A stretch of 12,835 bases of DNA from Bacteroidales bacterium UBA2559 (GCA_002340405.1 DDLZ01000134.1:971-13805), one strand, 5' to 3'; shown: positions 1 through 6,913, counted from the stretch's first letter. A program made the numbers and translations. Notes: generated from the sequence alone by a model not told the origin.

Positions 1-422
1 GCCGATATCGCCTCAAAAGCATCATGACGACGGCCGAGAAACTCAAGCAGAGCGTCATCAAAAGTCTGTACACCCATACTGATACGGTTTACACCGCAAG
101 CCTTCAGGCCGGTCACATACTCAGAAGTTATGTCATCGGGGTTACATTCGATGGTGAATTCAACGAGCCCTTCAAGTCCCAACGTATCGGACAAACTGTC
201 GGTTATTGCAGCTATCTGACTTATTGAAAGACGTGAAGGGGTGCCTCCGCCAAAATATAGGGTAGTAACAGACTCTCCGTCAAAATAATTTTTCCTGAGC
301 CTTGATTCGGAACAGAGAGCACGGACATAACGTTCCGATTCGGATTCCCGCAGGGTAGAATAGAAGTCACAATAGATGCAGCGACTTGCGCAGAATGGAA
401 TATGGACATACAATCCGGCCAT
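1..422 (-). CDS. hemW: HemW-type radical SAM heme chaperone (N-terminal part, cut by window edge)
   Basis: About 140 N-terminal residues are visible out of roughly 375 usual for the family; the 3' end lies beyond position 1. My translation starts MAGLYVHIPFCASRC and carries the radical SAM cluster motif CxxxCxxC at C11, C15 and C18, followed by D-F. A phenylalanine rather than a fourth cysteine at residue 20 is the HemW signature and separates it from true HemN coproporphyrinogen oxidases. A glycine-rich FGGGTPSR segment follows at about residues 57-64, and ECNPDD and GVQTF motifs appear further on, all typical of the HemN/HemW family. HemW proteins bind heme and a [4Fe-4S] cluster and deliver heme to target proteins such as respiratory enzymes. 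The ATG at 422 immediately precedes the conserved start. It lies 33 nt after the glmM stop, so it is probably the last visible gene of that operon. The family call is firm; the heme-chaperone role comes from family knowledge. Confidence 0.93.
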   Translation of the reverse strand, partial: MAGLYVHIPFCASRCIYCDFYSTLRESESERYVRALCSESRLRKNYFDGESVTTLYFGGGTPSRLSISQIAAITDSLSDTLGLEGLVEFTIECNPDDITSEYVTGLKACGVNRISMGVQTFDDALLEFLGRRHDAFEAIS

Positions 423-450
423 ACAATGAACAGAGTTGATGCAATACCCG

Positions 451-477
451 GATTGTCAGATTATTGAATTGACAATC
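451..477. repeat. Perfect 8-bp inverted repeat over the glmM stop codon
   Basis: GATTGTCA (451-458) and TGACAATC (470-477) are exact reverse complements separated by 11 nt. The distal arm contains the glmM stop codon, so the stem would form at the very end of the glmM reading frame, just before the hemW start. No T-run follows on the minus strand, so it does not look like a standard intrinsic terminator. It could be an mRNA processing or stability stem, or chance. Confidence 0.4.
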
Positions 478-1838
478 TTAATGACATCCTCACCTATTGC
501 ATTGGCGGCCTCCATAGTGGAAGCCTCGGAATAGATGCGGATTATAGGCTCGGTATTGCTCTTGCGAAGATGGACCCATTTGTCAGGGAAATCTATCTTT
601 ACTCCGTCAATGTCGTTAATCTCCCGGTCGGAGTAGATATCCTTAACCTTTTCGAGAATGGCATCGATATCTATACCAGGCTTCAAAGCAACAGAATTCT
701 TGGCAATAAAATATTCGGGATAGGTTTTACGCAGTTTGCTCACTCTCTTTCCTTCATGTGCCAGGTGGCTCAGGAACAGAGCAATACCTACAAGTGCATC
801 GCGACCGTAATGGAGTGCAGGATAGATAACACCGCCATTCCCTTCACCGCCTATCACGGCTCCGGTCTCCTTCATTTTGGCTACTACATTTACCTCACCC
901 ACAGCCGCCGCACTGTATCGGCCGCCATAAAGCCGGGTCACATCACGCAGTGCACGGGTCGAACTGAGATTTGAGACGGTGTTACCCGGAGTATGACGCA
1001 AAACATAATCGGCTACGGTCACAAGGGTATATTCCTCACCGTACATACCGCCTTTCTCATCGATGATGGCCAATCGGTCAACGTCGGGATCAACCACAAA
1101 ACCCACGTCATATCGTCCGTTCTTCATCAGTTCCATGATGTCACCCAAGTTCTTCTCAAGAGGCTCGGGGTTGTGAGGAAAATCACCCGTAGGTTCGCAA
1201 TATAGCTTTTTAACACTCCTGACACCAAGCCTGTCAAGCAGTTTGGGAAGTATTATACCGCCCACCGAGTTGACACAGTCAATCGCAACGCTGAATCCGG
1301 CCTTGCGTATGGCTTCAACATCGACCAGATCAAGCGCCAAAACGGCTTCTATATGGCGGTCATCCATAGTATCATCGGTCATATAACGACCCAGACAATC
1401 AACTTCGGCATATATAAAGTCTTTTTTTTCTGCCCTCTCAAGGACCTTTTGGCCATCGTCGGCAGTAAGGAATTCACCCCGGCTGTTGAGCAGTTTCAGA
1501 GCATTCCACTGACGCGGATTGTGACTGGCGGTCAAGATGATCCCTCCGTCCGCCTTCAGCCATGTGACTGCCAGTTCGGTAGTAGGTGTTGTAGCCAGAC
1601 CTATATCGGTTACGTCAAACCCCATACCCATAAGTGTTCCGCAGACAATTTGACGGACCATTTCGCCTGACAGACGGGCATCCCGCCCCACAACTATATG
1701 ACGGGCATCAGGATTTTCCGACCGCACCCATGCGGCATATGCCGAGGTAAACTTCACTATATCAAGCGGCGTCAGGCCGTCTCCGGCCGGACCTCCAATC
1801 TCGCCGCGCAATCCGGAGATTGATTTTATCATTGCCAT
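456..1838 (-). CDS. glmM: Phosphoglucosamine mutase (alpha-D-phosphohexomutase family)
   Basis: This 460-residue protein has the four-domain layout of the alpha-D-phosphohexomutases. Visible motifs are the phosphoserine loop TASHNP with catalytic S105, the metal loop DPDVDR (250-255), the sugar-binding loop GEGNGG (331-336), and the phosphate-binding segment KSNTEP (426-431). GlmM interconverts glucosamine-6-phosphate and glucosamine-1-phosphate, feeding UDP-GlcNAc for peptidoglycan and lipid A. The sugar loop differs from the GEQSGH form of E. coli-type GlmM and resembles the form I associate with archaeal-type hexosamine mutases. It may therefore be annotated elsewhere as phosphomannomutase/phosphoglucomutase. 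A second ATG two codons in (MIKSIS) is an equally possible start. The gene lies 33 nt after the DUF4827 stop and 33 nt before hemW, with no promoter seen in either gap, so it is probably co-transcribed with the DHH gene. Confidence 0.9.
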   Translation of the reverse strand: MAMIKSISGLRGEIGGPAGDGLTPLDIVKFTSAYAAWVRSENPDARHIVVGRDARLSGEMVRQIVCGTLMGMGFDVTDIGLATTPTTELAVTWLKADGGIILTASHNPRQWNALKLLNSRGEFLTADDGQKVLERAEKKDFIYAEVDCLGRYMTDDTMDDRHIEAVLALDLVDVEAIRKAGFSVAIDCVNSVGGIILPKLLDRLGVRSVKKLYCEPTGDFPHNPEPLEKNLGDIMELMKNGRYDVGFVVDPDVDRLAIIDEKGGMYGEEYTLVTVADYVLRHTPGNTVSNLSSTRALRDVTRLYGGRYSAAAVGEVNVVAKMKETGAVIGGEGNGGVIYPALHYGRDALVGIALFLSHLAHEGKRVSKLRKTYPEYFIAKNSVALKPGIDIDAILEKVKDIYSDREINDIDGVKIDFPDKWVHLRKSNTEPIIRIYSEASTMEAANAIGEDVIKIVNSII

Positions 1839-1871
1839 ATTTCAGTGGGTATTTTCTGGTTCAGTTTTATG

Positions 1872-2522
1872 TTAATCTGCCGACTGCCATTTCTCCGTAC
1901 TTATAGTTATCTCGTAGAACGTCGGATAGACGTTGGATGAGGCTGTCTGGGTACCTTCGGAATGAGGGACTATAAGACGTACTTTAGCTGACGGATCGCC
2001 ATTGAGAAACCCGGGTTTAATAAAAGGAAATATCATTATCCACGAATTGGGTACGGCATTGCCGTATCGGGTGGCCATAATACCGTAAGTGAATGACCCT
2101 GTATATGTGTCACCGGTACGTTTGACATAGAGTGATTCGGGATATGAGTTGAGGGTGTTCATGGTCAGAGTGTCACCACTAGAGACATAGACCTCAGTAT
2201 AGCGGGCATTCATAAACCATGTTTCACCGGGTTCCATAAGCCTGCCCTGCCCTCTGCGTACAATCTGCATATAGACACCGTTATCGTTAAACAGAACATA
2301 TTCGTTACGGCTTTTATCCGGACCGGTCTCGGGATTGCTTGTAATCGTATCCTTAAGGAATTCGTTCATTGAAATAATATCGATATTATGTTTCTCAATG
2401 AAACTGTTTATCTGCTTGTTCTCACGCTCCTTCTGTTCAGCATACGTCTCATCATCGTTGCATGCTGTGAAGAGTGTAAAAACAGCTATCAAAGCGATGG
2501 CACTATTTAATGATATTTTCAT
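1872..2522 (-). CDS. DUF4827 family lipoprotein with FKBP-like C-terminal part
   Basis: The protein has 216 residues. It opens with a lipoprotein signal: K2, a hydrophobic stretch, and the lipobox FTAC with the acylated cysteine at C21. The residues after the cysteine are N-D-D-E, an acidic run like the Bacteroidetes lipoprotein export signal, so it may be displayed on the outer-membrane surface. After a charged linker (about 22-60), residues 80-207 show the order of strands and glycines expected of an FKBP-like fold, ending in VRLIVPHSEG and YPTFYEITI. I assign it to the Bacteroidales DUF4827 family from memory. No function is known to me, and isomerase activity should not be assumed. The start codon overlaps the DHH gene stop (ATGA), implying translational coupling, and an A7CA7 tract just upstream probably helps initiation. 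Confidence 0.82.
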   Translation of the reverse strand: MKISLNSAIALIAVFTLFTACNDDETYAEQKERENKQINSFIEKHNIDIISMNEFLKDTITSNPETGPDKSRNEYVLFNDNGVYMQIVRRGQGRLMEPGETWFMNARYTEVYVSSGDTLTMNTLNSYPESLYVKRTGDTYTGSFTYGIMATRYGNAVPNSWIMIFPFIKPGFLNGDPSAKVRLIVPHSEGTQTASSNVYPTFYEITISTEKWQSAD

Positions 2523-3592
2523 CTCTTTTTTTGTTTTTTTCTAAACAACTGTTTTATACTTTCACTATCTGATTTTTTCCATGCTTTCATAGCCTCATGG
2601 AAACGGGCAATTACCTCCTCGAGAGTTCCGTCATACTGAGCTCCGCTGGCATTGACATGACCGCCGCCATGGAACCAGTCTGAAGCAAGGATGTTACATG
2701 GGACGCTGCCTACCGACCGGAATGACAGTCTGATTTTGCCCAATTCCCTATCCTCGCGCATAAATATAGAGAGGCTGATCCCCTTGATTTGTAAGGGCAG
2801 ATTGACAAATCCTTCAGTGTCACCCTTACGGGCATGAAACCTATCCAACTCGTCCTGGGTCAGAGTGATGATCGCAGTTGACATTTCCGGAAAAACCTGC
2901 ATCTTTTCATTGAGCACATACCCCTGCAGGCGCATCCTGTCCTCAGAGTAATTACTGTAAACCCTTCTGTATATAACATCCTTATCGATTCCCATATCTA
3001 TCAGACGACTTACCACACGGAAAAGAGAGGCATTATTGCTGTTATAAGTAAATGCGCCGGTATCGGTCATCATTCCCGTATAGATACATTCGGCCATCTC
3101 CCTGTCAATCCTGCTAAAGTCGCCCAACGCACAAATCAAATGAAATATGAGCTCCGATGTGGACGATGCCTCGGGATGTGAAAGTGTCACATCAAAAGTA
3201 GCTCCCGGATAAGGATGATGATCTATCATTATCTTCTTAGCCTTGGTGTAGAGAAAACTGGAGGCTATATTGTCAATGCGTTTCACCACATTGAAATCCA
3301 GACAGCATACAACATCGGCCTTATAAACAAGCTTTTCAGCTTTATCGGGAGCGGAGCCAAAAACAATAATATCGTCGGCACCGGGAAGCCACATAAGGAA
3401 GTCGGGAGCCGGATCGGGAACAATGACTACTGCCTCCTTGCCATGGGATTTCAGATAACGGCACATTGCCAGCGATGATCCTATTGCGTCACCATCGGGT
3501 GCCATATGAGAAATTACAACAAAACGGTCAGCGTATCTCATCCAGATACGGAACTCCAAAATGTCATCGGCAGAGAAGTAGTTCTCGATCAT
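2519..3592 (-). CDS. DHH/DHHA1 phosphoesterase (NrnA / RecJ-like)
   Basis: This 357-residue protein has an N-terminal DHH domain and a C-terminal DHHA1 domain. Motif I is SHMAPDGDAIGSS (H29, D33, D35), motif II has D99 (CCLDFN), motif III is the DHH signature IDHHP (D124-H125-H126), and motif IV has D177 (MMTDTGAF). The DHHA1 substrate-binding glycines are GGGHVNASG (309-317). All expected Mn-binding residues are present, so it should be active. Relatives degrade short oligoribonucleotides, pAp, pApA or, in some branches, c-di-AMP; the sequence alone does not choose between these. The C-terminus is a basic tail (RKKQKKR) absent from the catalytic core. It is the first gene after a consensus-like promoter and overlaps the next gene by 4 nt. 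The ATG at 3592 is supported by the promoter position about 25 nt upstream. Confidence 0.92.
   Translation of the reverse strand: MIENYFSADDILEFRIWMRYADRFVVISHMAPDGDAIGSSLAMCRYLKSHGKEAVVIVPDPAPDFLMWLPGADDIIVFGSAPDKAEKLVYKADVVCCLDFNVVKRIDNIASSFLYTKAKKIMIDHHPYPGATFDVTLSHPEASSTSELIFHLICALGDFSRIDREMAECIYTGMMTDTGAFTYNSNNASLFRVVSRLIDMGIDKDVIYRRVYSNYSEDRMRLQGYVLNEKMQVFPEMSTAIITLTQDELDRFHARKGDTEGFVNLPLQIKGISLSIFMREDRELGKIRLSFRSVGSVPCNILASDWFHGGGHVNASGAQYDGTLEEVIARFHEAMKAWKKSDSESIKQLFRKKQKKR
2526..2540 (-). promoter_or_regulatory. A7-C-A7 tract upstream of the DUF4827 start
   Basis: On the minus strand seven A, one C and seven A lie 4-18 nt before the DUF4827 ATG while still coding for the lysine-rich tail of the DHH protein. 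No Shine-Dalgarno sequence is present. In Bacteroidetes, A-rich leaders are known to promote translation initiation, so this probably serves as the initiation region for the overlapping gene. It is also a potential slippage site. Confidence 0.45.
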
Positions 3593-3616
3593 TGCACATT
3601 AATGATTTTACGATTG

Positions 3617-3647
3617 CAAAAATACTTATAATCATCCGAACTACAAA
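3617..3647 (-). promoter_or_regulatory. Bacteroides-type promoter for the DHH-DUF4827-glmM-hemW block
   Basis: On the minus strand a TTTG (-33 box, 3647-3644) is followed by exactly 19 nt and then TATTTTTG (3624-3617). The latter matches the Bacteroides -7 consensus TAnnTTTG at every fixed position. The -33 box lies just inside the 3' end of comEC and the -7 box in the 48-nt gap before the DHH gene. Transcription would start near 3610, leaving a leader of about 20 nt. Spacing and both boxes fit the published consensus; activity is inferred. Confidence 0.62.
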
Positions 3648-5209
3648 GTCCAAAATGAAAGGAGTAATACTACAGTACACCAAATTGCCACAACCGAAAG
3701 CGCCTGCACAAAACGACGGATACGCTTCTCCACAATCCAACGGTAAAGTAGAAACATAATTGCATAGATCGCCCAAACCTTCCAAGGTTCATCAATAGTA
3801 AGTTCAATGCGTGAAGCAGGTAACGAGACTGTCAGTTTCATAATTCCGTTGATAACATATATCAAGAACGAAAGAAGCTTGACCACAACTATCCGCAACA
3901 CTGGAATCCAGCAAACACCCCACAGAACCATTGAGAGTGAGACAATGACAAAAATTATGGGTATGGCAAACAGGTTTGTGATAAGAAAATATGTGGGAAA
4001 TCCGGAAAAGCTGTATATGACCAAAGGTGCAGTACCTATCTGAGCGGCAGTAGAGACAGAGATGAGATTCCATACGTACATTGCTATTTTGGAACGAAAT
4101 TTCAGAATTCCTGAAATGAGAGGTTCAAAAAGGAGTATGGAAAGGACGGCACTGAACGAGAGTTGAAACCCTATATCGTAGAGAGCTGTCGGATCAAACA
4201 AGAGCATAACCGCAGCAGCAAAAGCCAGACTGTTGATTGATGAATTTTCACGACCCACCGTCCGGCAGATGGAGAGCGTTGTGAACATGACGAGCGATCT
4301 AGTTATGGAGACAGGCAGACCAATCAATACGGCATATCCCCACATGGCAGTCATGACTATGAGTTCACGTATCCAGGAGAGTCCGCGACGGTTCATGAAC
4401 ATGGGAAAAAGAAAATATAAAAATGAGCACATTATTCCCACGTGCAGACCCGATACGGCTAAAAGATGGCTTGTACCCGAATCGGAATAGAGTTCTTTCA
4501 GATCATCGTCCATGTCCCGTTTTTCACCCAGCGAAACGGCTGCCACAATGGCAAGGCCGTCACCGTCAAGTCCCCATTCCCGATATTTTTCAAACATATG
4601 ACGTCTCATTCTGACGGCCTTTACCCTAAGACCCGGTTTTTCCGAAGCCGGTAACTGCCTCCATGAGTCCGATGGCACCCATAATGTTCCGGAAATACCG
4701 TGCCTATAGAGATACGATGCATAATCAAAACCGATAACACCCTCATTCGACGGCTCCTTTACGCTTCCGTAGAAGATGACCCTATGTCCGGGCTCGGTTA
4801 ATATGGCCATACTGTCCTTGGGAACATACAGGTATATCTTTTTTCCGTAACAACAACTGTCTTGAAGCATCAAATCCAGACGGTAACTGGCCTTGCGCTC
4901 AAGAGGCCATTCGGTAACAATCCCTGTATAACTCTTTTTGCTGTCAGGCCACCGGACATGGACCTTTTCCATACTATGTGAATACAATAACGCTCCTATA
5001 AGGAAAAAAGAAAGCGACAAGCCTGCACCGTAAAGTCGGGCCAGCTTGTCGCCGTATAAAAAAGAGGTAAAAGTCATTGCAAGCACTGGAACCAACATAC
5101 AGCACAACAGTTCTGTAAGCGTTCCGGTGTTTTCAATGGTATCCGATATAAGTATGCCTCCGATAAGCGGAATGACCAGTCTCATAGAAGGCCAGTCCGC
5201 AATTTTCAA
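3641..5209 (-). CDS. comEC: ComEC/Rec2 competence protein lacking the C-terminal nuclease domain
   Basis: This is a 522-residue polytopic inner-membrane protein. Several N-terminal hydrophobic segments (about 10-75) precede a soluble OB-like (DUF4131) region at about 93-180. The competence domain follows, with conserved HLLAVSGLHVG (248-258), a GLPVSITRS segment (297-305) and YDIGFQLSFSAVLSI (344-358), then more membrane helices to about residue 520. ComEC forms the channel that carries single-stranded DNA into the cytoplasm. Full-length members often exceed 650 residues and end in a metallo-beta-lactamase domain thought to degrade the non-transported strand. Here the frame stops at TAG right after the last helix, and the next gene begins 48 nt later, so that domain is absent, not frameshifted. 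It follows rpe by 7 nt, so the two are probably co-transcribed. No other competence gene is in the window, so DNA uptake is inferred only. Confidence 0.9.
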   Translation of the reverse strand: MKIADWPSMRLVIPLIGGILISDTIENTGTLTELLCCMLVPVLAMTFTSFLYGDKLARLYGAGLSLSFFLIGALLYSHSMEKVHVRWPDSKKSYTGIVTEWPLERKASYRLDLMLQDSCCYGKKIYLYVPKDSMAILTEPGHRVIFYGSVKEPSNEGVIGFDYASYLYRHGISGTLWVPSDSWRQLPASEKPGLRVKAVRMRRHMFEKYREWGLDGDGLAIVAAVSLGEKRDMDDDLKELYSDSGTSHLLAVSGLHVGIMCSFLYFLFPMFMNRRGLSWIRELIVMTAMWGYAVLIGLPVSITRSLVMFTTLSICRTVGRENSSINSLAFAAAVMLLFDPTALYDIGFQLSFSAVLSILLFEPLISGILKFRSKIAMYVWNLISVSTAAQIGTAPLVIYSFSGFPTYFLITNLFAIPIIFVIVSLSMVLWGVCWIPVLRIVVVKLLSFLIYVINGIMKLTVSLPASRIELTIDEPWKVWAIYAIMFLLYRWIVEKRIRRFVQALSVVAIWCTVVLLLSFWTL

Positions 5210-5216
5210 AATAAAA

Positions 5217-5867
5217 TCATAATTTTTTTAGTGTTCTTATGGCTTCTTCGGGATCAGGTGCCAAAAAAATGGTACTGCCTGATACCAACACATCAACTCC
5301 GGCCTTGACAAGACGTGGAGCAGTTTCAAAATTAACGCCGCCATCAACCTGAATCAAAGCTTTAGAGTCTGTCTGTGTTATCAGTCTGCGAAGTTCCTTA
5401 ACCTTTGCAATAGAGTGTTCAATAAACTTTTGTCCGCCAAATCCGGGATTGACGGTCATGATGAGTACCATGTCAAGGTCGGCAATCACATCATTTAACA
5501 TAGAGACCGGAGTTGAAGGATTCAGTGTCACGGCAGCCTTCATTCCTCGCTGTTTTATCTCATATATTACTCTGTTAAGATGCATGCATGCCTCAAAATG
5601 GACATTATAGATAGCTGTTCCAAGCTCATGAAAACGGTCCAGAAATTTTTCAGGCTGAACTGTCATGAGATGGACATCAAGAGGCTTTTTGCAATATTGT
5701 GCAACATACTTCAGGACTGGAAAACCGAAAGAGATGTTAGGGACAAACACGCCGTCCATAATATCGAGATGAAGCCAATCGGCCTCACTGCGGTTAATCA
5801 TCTCCAGATCCTTACGAAGGTCTCCAAAATCGGCCGACAGAAGTGAAGGGGCTACAATCGTACTCAT
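5217..5867 (-). CDS. rpe: Ribulose-phosphate 3-epimerase
   Basis: This cytoplasmic TIM-barrel enzyme of 216 residues, normal for the family, interconverts ribulose-5-phosphate and xylulose-5-phosphate in the pentose phosphate pathway. Conserved elements are APSLLSADFG near the start, LHLDIMDGVFVPN (metal ligand H33, catalytic base D35), VHLM (H66), TLNPSTP, MTVNPGFGGQKFI (137-149), and VDGGVN with the second catalytic aspartate D175. SGSTIF near the end binds phosphate. All catalytic and metal residues are present. The ATG at 5867 directly precedes the conserved N-terminus. It lies 24 nt downstream of a small gene and 7 nt upstream of comEC, with no promoter seen immediately before it, so it is probably transcribed from the promoter ahead of the small gene. 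Confidence 0.97.
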   Translation of the reverse strand: MSTIVAPSLLSADFGDLRKDLEMINRSEADWLHLDIMDGVFVPNISFGFPVLKYVAQYCKKPLDVHLMTVQPEKFLDRFHELGTAIYNVHFEACMHLNRVIYEIKQRGMKAAVTLNPSTPVSMLNDVIADLDMVLIMTVNPGFGGQKFIEHSIAKVKELRRLITQTDSKALIQVDGGVNFETAPRLVKAGVDVLVSGSTIFLAPDPEEAIRTLKKL

Positions 5868-5891
5868 ATCCTAAACAATATTCCCGGACGA

Positions 5892-6071
5892 TTAATTCAG
5901 GGAGTAAATACCGGATGTGCCGGGCATATCATCGACGGCACGCACAGTAGTTGCAAAATTCAATATAAAATTGATGGTTTTTTCAGCCGGTGATCCGTAC
6001 GAAAAGCTTTTGAGAGCACTCCGCATCAGATTTTCGGAAATCATCAAAGAAGAAGTAGAAGTCTCATCCAT
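5892..6071 (-). CDS. Small protein of unknown function (59 residues)
   Basis: An ATG at 6071 opens 59 codons ending in TAA at 5892, in what otherwise would be a 330-nt gap between the sigma factor gene and rpe. The product begins MDETSTSSLMISENLM and ends in GTSGIYSLN. The middle (about residues 12-46) is likely helical, with NFILNFATTVRAV as an amphipathic stretch. There is no signal peptide, membrane segment or metal motif. Support for it being real: same strand as all neighbours, a promoter-like sequence about 40 nt upstream, 24-nt spacing to rpe, and protein-like composition. The layout S..T..FI..FA....V...MP....LN resembles short Bacteroidales proteins I recall, but I cannot verify this. 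A five-codon ATG frame starts 10 nt upstream and overlaps the start, and a minimal ATG-TAA precedes that. The opposite strand is also open here (68 codons), so caution is needed. Confidence 0.6.
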   Translation of the reverse strand: MDETSTSSLMISENLMRSALKSFSYGSPAEKTINFILNFATTVRAVDDMPGTSGIYSLN

Positions 6072-6110
6072 AGGCTTTCATTTAAGTTTACATTGTATAA
6101 AGTACAAACG

Positions 6111-6144
6111 CAAACATAAATAAATTAGTATTCAAAGAGGCAAA
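6111..6144 (-). promoter_or_regulatory. Probable Bacteroides-type promoter for the small gene, rpe and comEC
   Basis: On the minus strand TATGTTTG (6118-6111) fits the -7 consensus TAnnTTTG completely, and TTTG (6144-6141) lies 22 nt upstream, slightly longer than the usual 19-21. Transcription would begin near 6104, giving a leader of about 33 nt to the small gene's ATG. The surrounding 6072-6197 gap is strongly AT-rich and holds no other clear signal. Confidence 0.45.
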
Positions 6145-6197
6145 AGTTTTTATTAAAATTTTAAAACAGCCCCAAAAAGGGTTAAGCCTACAGAAAA

Positions 6198-6791
6198 TCA
6201 AGCCATGTTAAGAATAATATTTTTTTCGGCAGCCATTTTACGCATGTTAATAAGCGCATAACGCATCCGGCCTAAAGCTGTGTTTATTGAAACTCCGGTG
6301 ATATCGGCTATCTCCTTGAAACTCAAATCCTGATAATAACGCATGAAGACCACCTCGCGCTGGTTGTCGGGAAGCATGTCCATAAGACGCCGCACATCAC
6401 GCAGTGTCTGCTCATTTATCATATTGTCCTCGATGTTGGAATCGGAAAGCCGGGCATCGTTGAACAGATCATACTCTCTCTCGTCATTTCTTACGGTATT
6501 CTCATTACGTTCCTGTCGGAATCCGTCAATGATAAGGTTATGGGCTATTCTGGTAATCCATGCACCAAACTTTCCGTTACAGGTGTATCCGCCGCGTTGA
6601 AGCGTAACTATGACCTTAACAAATGTCTCCTGAAAGATATCATCGGCCAAATCACGGTTGCGTACAACAAACATGATGTACGAATATAACTTATCTTTAT
6701 AGCGGTTTAAAAGGATTTCGAAAGCCTTTCCATCTCCGTCTGAATAGAGACCGACCAACATATCGTCGGTCATCAGATTCAAATTTTCCAT
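6198..6791 (-). CDS. ECF-type RNA polymerase sigma factor
   Basis: The protein has 197 residues and a two-domain sigma-70 layout without regions 1 or 3. Region 2 spans about 24-93 and includes DLADDIFQETFVKV (47-60), the core-binding and -10 recognition segment, and WITRIAHNLIIDGFR (78-92). Region 4 spans about 128-186 with LPDNQREVVFMRYYQDLSF and a helix-turn-helix, KEIADITGVSINTALGRMR (159-177). An acidic linker (about 94-127) joins them. It would bind core RNA polymerase and direct it to a specific promoter class. No anti-sigma factor, TonB-type receptor or transmembrane regulator adjoins it, unlike many Bacteroidales ECF loci, so the signal controlling it is unknown. It stands apart, with 180 nt before and 126 nt after it, and has its own promoter candidate. 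The ATG at 6791 follows an A/G-rich leader. Confidence 0.93.
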   Translation of the reverse strand: MENLNLMTDDMLVGLYSDGDGKAFEILLNRYKDKLYSYIMFVVRNRDLADDIFQETFVKVIVTLQRGGYTCNGKFGAWITRIAHNLIIDGFRQERNENTVRNDEREYDLFNDARLSDSNIEDNMINEQTLRDVRRLMDMLPDNQREVVFMRYYQDLSFKEIADITGVSINTALGRMRYALINMRKMAAEKNIILNMA

Positions 6792-6905
6792 TACTTCTTC
6801 TTTTCTTGGTTTTTAGGAGTAATGTTCAGTCGATAGGCATTCGGTTTTTGAAGTGAATAATATTATCTTAAGCTCCCGGAAATCTATTTTTCACGAGATC
6901 GTCAG

Positions 6906-6913
6906 CAAAGATA
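6906..6913 (-). promoter_or_regulatory. Possible -7 promoter box for the sigma factor gene
   Basis: TATCTTTG on the minus strand matches the Bacteroides -7 consensus TAnnTTTG. At the expected -33 distance there is only TTTTC (6937-6933), a partial match. If used, transcription would start near 6899, giving a leader of about 108 nt, longer than for other genes here. No clear intrinsic terminator for fmt is visible in this 180-nt gap, so read-through from fmt is also possible. Confidence 0.4.

Noticed and set aside
221..409. 62-codon minus-strand frame at the left end
   Set aside because: It lies in another frame inside hemW, which is identified by its CxxxCxxC and GGGTPS motifs.
5917..6123. 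68-codon plus-strand frame in the gap between rpe and the sigma gene
   Set aside because: It overlaps the better supported minus-strand small gene. Its end is Lys/His/Tyr-rich AT sequence, and no plus-strand genes are found elsewhere in the window.
6170..6181. CCC-TTTTT-GGG hairpin followed by T-rich sequence after the sigma gene
   Set aside because: The stem is only three G-C pairs and the T-run is interrupted, so it is too weak to call as a terminator.
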